The notes under the pieces: model-generated | The model's input: only the letters and a program-made list of their open reading frames with translations | Told to the model about the DNA's origin: nothing | The model's database searches: none | Part shown: positions 59,499 to 64,000 of the stretch, in pieces | How positions within the stretch are numbered: the first letter of the stretch is position 1 | Layout of the letters: each line of letters opens with the position of its first letter | Origin: Owenia fusiformis | Taxonomy: Eukaryota; Annelida; Polychaeta; Sabellida; Oweniidae | Direction of reading: 5' to 3' | DNA: 64,000 nt | Assembly: GCA_903813345.2 (NCBI GenBank) | Contig: CAIIXF020000009.1 | Coordinates: forward strand, 6,628,030-6,692,029 | Position numbers and translations under genes: made by a program

Positions 59499-60734
59499 CT
59501 GTAAAACACAAAACATTAACATTTGAATACATAGATAACCAGGAGTTTTATTAGCAGCAGGCAACAGGCAACTTTTACTGGTTGTTTTCACATAATCGTC
59601 TGTTGTTTTAGGGACTTTTCAACTTTTCCATGTTAAATTTATGATTTTCATTAATTTTGCCTGTTGTTTTCATAGAGATGATCCTATATGAGGTTCAGGA
59701 TATTGGGATTATCCCGAGGCAAATATAAAATGACTCCTTCAACAAAGCTACATAGTGTAGATGAAATGAATCTGGAGAAGAACATGGTTATTTCTACCTT
59801 CAAAACGTGACATACAGGCATGATGTCACTATGCCCTATGTAATGAAAAATACTTTCACTAGATCAAGGGCTCTTGAGAGTGGCATGTTGTATTGAATGA
59901 CATGTATGTTTTTCAAAATAGTAATAAATATCTGAATCTGATAGGCCTTTTTGATTTGATTATCATAAAGAGTGTCTCCTTCATTCGTTAAAGATAAAGC
60001 ATAAAGGCCAAATAACATGTACCAATAGATTTAGTATACATTTTTAGATGAAAGCAGTCAATTCAAATGATATCTTCATTTCTTAAATATTATTTTATTT
60101 AAAATCATTAAAGAAGACTACTTTAAAACTACATTTATGGAGGCCCTAGACCTTTAACTTGTGAACTTCCCAACATTTATGGGGCCAAAAGTAAGAAAAT
60201 GGCAAAAAGGGAAATGTCAAATCTAAAATTCAATGTCAGATATAAACTGCAGGCAACACAAAGATAATTTTATGAAAATGTTTAGTTCAGTTCGTAGCAA
60301 GTTGGAAATTGACCTTGAAGTCCTATAATTTGACTTTTTACTATTCTTTTGTTTCACATTTGGTGCAATATTACAAGCTTATGATAAAGAATAATATTTC
60401 GAAAACATCATATGTAAAGAATTTCTAGAGGACTGTAAATTTCAGTAAAAATATTAATCTGTAATCTAAAACTTTGAGATACTATTAATATACTAATGTG
60501 CCCTGATTCAGAATCTTCATATTAAACCTTAAAATTTTAATTGATTTGATCTAAATTGCAATCCTAATAAATGATTTGAAATAGAAGATGTTCGTCCCTT
60601 TTAAAGCTGATGTCATTAATAAAAGCCTCTCAGAAAATTAAGCTTCAAATATTTGAAAATATGACATTTACTATTATTTTACACCAAATTTCAAGCTATT
60701 GTTTCAAACTTTCAGCAACAGACTTTGTGACCTA
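59499..60734. other. No gene seen
   Basis: Upstream side of the first HECT exon found here, probably intron of the ligase or the gap to the next gene. I looked for minus-strand exons encoding RCC1 repeats and found none. Confidence 0.4.
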
Positions 60735-61225
60735 GTTGATGACCTTGATCAAATTTTTAATCCCTCAATAACATGACCTAAATGAAAATATTTCACATCA
60801 ATTGATAACTTTGACCATTGACCTTAAAAATTTTCTTATTCCTCAATAACACGATCTAAATAAAAAAAAAGTCACATTAATTGATAACTTTGATTTTTGA
60901 CCTTCAAAATTTTCTTATTCCTCAATAACACGATCAAAATGAAATAAAAGTCACATCAATTGATAACTTTGACCCTTGACCTTCAAAATTTTCTTATTCC
61001 TCAATAACACGATCAAAATGAAATAAAAGTCACATCAATTGATAACTTTGATTTTTGACCTTCAAACTTTTCTTATTCCTCAATAACACGATCAAAATGA
61101 AATAAAAGTCACATCAATTGATAACTTTGATATTTGACCTTCAAATTTTCTTATTCCTAAATAGCATGATCTAAATGAAATAAAAGTCGTCTTATAATTT
61201 TCTTATTCCTCAATAACATGATCTG
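60735..61225. repeat. 79-bp tandem repeat, about 6 copies
   Basis: Exact 79-bp spacing of CCTCAATAACACGATCAAAA at 60841, 60920, 60999 and 61078, followed in each unit by CACATCAATTGATAACTTTG and TTTTTGACCTTCAAA. The outer copies are diverged. It lies between the HECT and EF-hand genes. From 61226 to 61765 nothing further is recognised. Confidence 0.9.
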
Positions 61226-61765
61226 ATAAATCAAAATTCACATTTCTGTCAAATATGAAAAATCAAAGTTTTATATGAACTCCTTGCAACTTTTCTAAAG
61301 TAGGTACAAGTAGTACATTTCAATCTATTTTACTGAAACCTATCCGTAGTTGTAGACAAATAATAAGTACAAAAAAACTATAGCAGGCCTCCTAATATGG
61401 CAATCCATTTATAGCACTCATCGGAACATCAAAGAACCTTCAAATACTCACAGTGACAATGGAGGAAACTAGAGAACAATCTATAACAGTAAGCATAGTT
61501 ACACTATTAAGTATAAATTATGTAGAATATGAACTTATTTTGCTTTCTCAAAATAGTCCACATTTTCTTTGAAATGATTGATCCTGTGATTTTCCTTTGT
61601 TTGGTTTTATAGATTTGTTGTTGGCTTGTTACTCAAACAGTTTCATCTCTTGAGTGAAATTTTCTACGGATTTGATATGTATTCATATAATATTCAACAT
61701 TGTTTCATAATAGGTCCAATATTGGAATTATTGTTGGCAATACAAAATCTATTTACATGTGGCAG

Positions 61766-63259
61766 ACATTCCCAAATTTTGGCTGGAGAAGACATTGACC
61801 AAACTTCATGCTAATGACTTGAACAAGAATGGAATATGGGATGCTGAAGACATGATGATGGCTGCAGATAATGTCATCAGGATTGGTAAGGATATTCAAC
61901 TATTCTCCATGTTAATAATATTTTCAAGACTGGTAAGGATCTAAAACTATCCACCATACAATTAAGATTACATTGCTTTTACGATCATCTTCTTCTTTCC
62001 CTTACCATTATCCTCTTCAACATGACGTGGTAATGATCTTCAAATATCCTCCACATTGACAATACCTTAAAGAATGGTAAGCCTCTTAAAATTATCCTTT
62101 TTCTCTTACCATTATCCTCTTCAACTGACATGGTAATGATCATCAAATATCCTTCAAATTGACAATATTTTCAAGATTGGTAAGTGGTAAGCCTCTTAAA
62201 ATTATCCTCTTTCTCTCACCATTATCCTCTTCAACTGACATGGTAATGATCATCAAATATCCTTCATATTGACAATATCTTCAAGATTGGTAAGTGGTAA
62301 GCCTCTTAAAATTATCCTCTTTCTCTCACCATTATCCTCTTCAACTAACATGGTAATGATCATCAAATATCCTCCATATTGACAATATCTTCAAGATTGG
62401 CAAGGCTCTTAAAACTAACTTAGTATTAAAAACTCTTAAATTATCTCTCATACTTGTCTTTAATATGAATAACAATATTGTCACTCTGACTTGACATGTA
62501 AAGGAGGATATCAAAGCTTAACTTGACACAAGCCCTCAAAACAACCTAGTCTCTAAAACTTAAAATGTGGATCAAATTTTATATCTGGTATTTGAGTCAT
62601 CAAAAATTATATTTTCAAGAAAAATGGCAGCTATTTTCAGTTGCCATCTTGAAAATTATTTCTTGAGCCGAGCTCCTATGTCCCAAACACATCACCCCAT
62701 AAACTTAGACCTATATCTGTCAGCTGGAACAGATGCACAAATGGAAGGACGGGTAAATGGATAGACAGAGAGATTAACAGAAGGACAGCTTCTCTATGGG
62801 ATAATGTTTCATAAATAAATAGTATGTTTTGCTTTAGGAAAGTTTTCTGGTGCAGAAGCCAAGAAAATACGAAAATAGATGAAATCAGTAAGTGATGCTG
62901 CAGACCACTTCAGCACTGCCACTACCCTCGAAGAATGGTTAATTGATGAGTACAAATTAACCAAAGATGTTGAATGTGCGACAATGTGCACTGAGGTTTA
63001 TGCAACCTGCTTATTTGAAATGTTTTCTGCACCTGATGGTTTCATCTCAATGGATCGTTATATGCTCTTCTGGAAATCGTTTAATTTGGACCCAGATTAT
63101 GCATACACTCAGTTTGCATATTTGGATACAGATAGAGATGGAAGAATAAGCAAGGAAGAGTTTGTAGAAGGATTGAAGGAATACTTGTGCAACACTTCTG
63201 ACCCAACAAGTGCAAACTACTTTTGGGGACCAATAAAAAAGGACGTAAGAGTTGAATAA
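61766..63259 (+). CDS. EF-hand protein, sarcoplasmic Ca-binding/calexcitin-like, with in-frame TAG
   Basis: Probable cytosolic calcium buffer or sensor. Two exons recognised: about 61766-61885 (acceptor GTGGCAG, donor GATTG|GTAAGG) and 62838-63259 (acceptor GCTTTAG). Order: FWLEKTLTKLHANDLNKNG, an EF-hand loop DLNKNGIWDAED (Asp in place of Glu at the last position), a linker IRIGKFSGAEAKKIRK, a helix-rich middle with a degenerate hand (SAPDGFISMDRYMLFW), a canonical hand DTDRDGRISKEEF, and the terminal WGPI typical of the family. The splice joins in phase but meets TAG at 62876-62878, between IRK and MKSVSD. The same frame then stays open for 126 codons. The codon could be a CAG-to-TAG mutation, a sequence error, or an editing target. 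The first exon(s) with the start codon were not found: the open frame upstream begins with GTG, which is not a start here. Confidence 0.7.
61985..62412. repeat. 110-bp tandem repeat with donor-like motif in EF-hand intron
   Basis: About 3.8 units. GCCTCTTAAAATTATCC recurs at 62081, 62191 and 62301, and each unit also has CAAGATTGGTAAG. This copies the exon end and donor at 61881-61890 (GATTGGTAAG). A first partial copy (CAAGACTGGTAAGGATCT) sits at about 61924, just after the true donor. Confidence 0.8.
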
Positions 63260-63396
63260 ATCCTAGACTTTAAAAATGAACATAATATCTTTGTGGACCT
63301 ACATGATTAACATTCTAATTTCCAACAAGATGATCATCAACTGCACTTGAGGAAATATTATGCATACATTATTTAAACTAGCAATCTACCCGTTTG

Positions 63397-64000
63397 AGTG
63401 GGTCACCAAGGGTCACAACAGCCCCAATAAAATGCTGAACACCTGTATTTTAATCATTTGACCTTGAATGATTCTTATAAATTGAGGCAAACTTAATATT
63501 CATCTTTGACCTTGAGATAACCTTAGTACATAAACATTGACTTTGACCTTAGGTCACCTAATCATGAGTCACCAAGGGTCACATTACCCTTCAAGTGCTT
63601 TAAAACGGCAAATACTTAGATACCTTTGACCTTGAAATGACGGTCTCCAAGGGTCACAGCAGTCCCAAGGTCTTAAAACGTAAAATATCTAGATACTTAC
63701 CTTTGACCTTGGAATGACCTTGACCTCAGCTCACCTAATCATTGGTCACCAAGGTTCACAAAAAATACTTAAATACTGACCTTTGACCTTGAGATGACCT
63801 TGAACCATGAACATTGACCTTCAACTCAGGTCACCTCAACATTGGTCACCAAGGGTCACAGCAGCCCCAAGGACCTTAAATTGTCAAAATACTTAGATAT
63901 TGACCTTTGACCTAGGAATGAGCTTGACCTCAGATCACCTAATCATGGTCGCCAAGGGTCACAGCAGTCCCAAAATGCATTAAAACACCAAATACCAAGA
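63397..64000. repeat. Degenerate repeat rich in TGACCTTTGACCTTG half-sites
   Basis: GGTCACCAAGGGTCACAGCA recurs at about 63400, 63566, 63643, 63745, 63845 and 63949, separated by blocks with TGACCTTTGACCTTG and TGACCTCAG-TCACCTAATCAT. It runs off the right edge. The double half-site TGACCTTTGACCT has the spacing of a DR1 nuclear-receptor site. Similar repeats are common in mollusc genomes (recollection, unchecked). No gene was seen after the EF-hand stop codon. Confidence 0.75.

Noticed and set aside
59499-61700. RCC1-repeat exons of the HERC-like ligase
   Set aside because: No minus-strand stretch with RCC1-type Gly-rich pattern and splice sites was found. They probably lie beyond the right edge, or the gene is differently built.
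61759-61944. Start of the EF-hand protein at 61759
   Set aside because: The codon there is GTG, not ATG. A CAG acceptor at 61763-61765 fits better, so the true start lies in an unseen upstream exon.

Overview
The window is nuclear DNA of an AT-rich marine invertebrate, most likely a lophotrochozoan (mollusc-like). This rests on many small exons with GT-AG introns, metazoan gene families (astacin-MAM protease, Golgi sulfotransferase, class C GPCR, HECT ubiquitin ligase, EF-hand protein), abundant MITEs and minisatellites, and the TGACCTTTGACCTTG-type repeats at the right edge. The species cannot be named from sequence alone.

Layout. (1) 1353-8922, minus: an astacin zinc metalloprotease with signal peptide, acidic propeptide, catalytic domain, Thr/Pro linker and the start of a MAM domain. 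It runs off the left edge. (2) About 9365-9895: a 30-bp minisatellite. (3) 10483-13532, minus: a complete five-exon carbohydrate sulfotransferase of 459 aa. (4) About 13.5-19.2 kb: no recognised gene, but one 1.33-kb element with perfect 20-bp inverted ends. (5) 19.2-36.0 kb: three tandem segmental duplicates (A, B, C) of an mGluR-like class C receptor. A is intact (913 aa), B has a stop codon right after the signal peptide, and C is a 5'-truncated, frameshifted fragment. The duplicates act as empty/filled site pairs for several transposons. (6) 37.0-37.5 kb: a 42-bp minisatellite. (7) 38756-59498, minus: the C-terminal 13 exons (407 aa) of a HERC3/HERC4-like HECT E3 ligase, with the HECT domain complete. 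Its largest intron holds a 10.8-kb array of about 130 copies of an 82-bp unit. (8) 61766-63259, plus: an EF-hand protein like sarcoplasmic calcium-binding protein/calexcitin, with an in-frame TAG. (9) 63.4 kb to the end: a degenerate repeat rich in nuclear-receptor-like half-sites.

The most unusual observation is that tandem repeats in the ligase and EF-hand genes sit on exon edges. The 82-bp array repeats a 3' splice site plus the first ~55 bp of its exon. A 23-bp array begins at a 5' splice site. A 33-bp array repeats the last coding bases and stop codon. Another 33-bp array ends about 14 bp from a donor. A 110-bp array carries copies of a donor. Second in interest is a small Crypton-like (tyrosine-recombinase-type) element family at 19.8, 40.0 and 40.6 kb. 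A precise empty site exists in duplicate B, and two copies are joined head-to-tail on one shared target.

Exon boundaries were placed by eye from splice consensus, reading phase and family similarity. No alignment or search was run.
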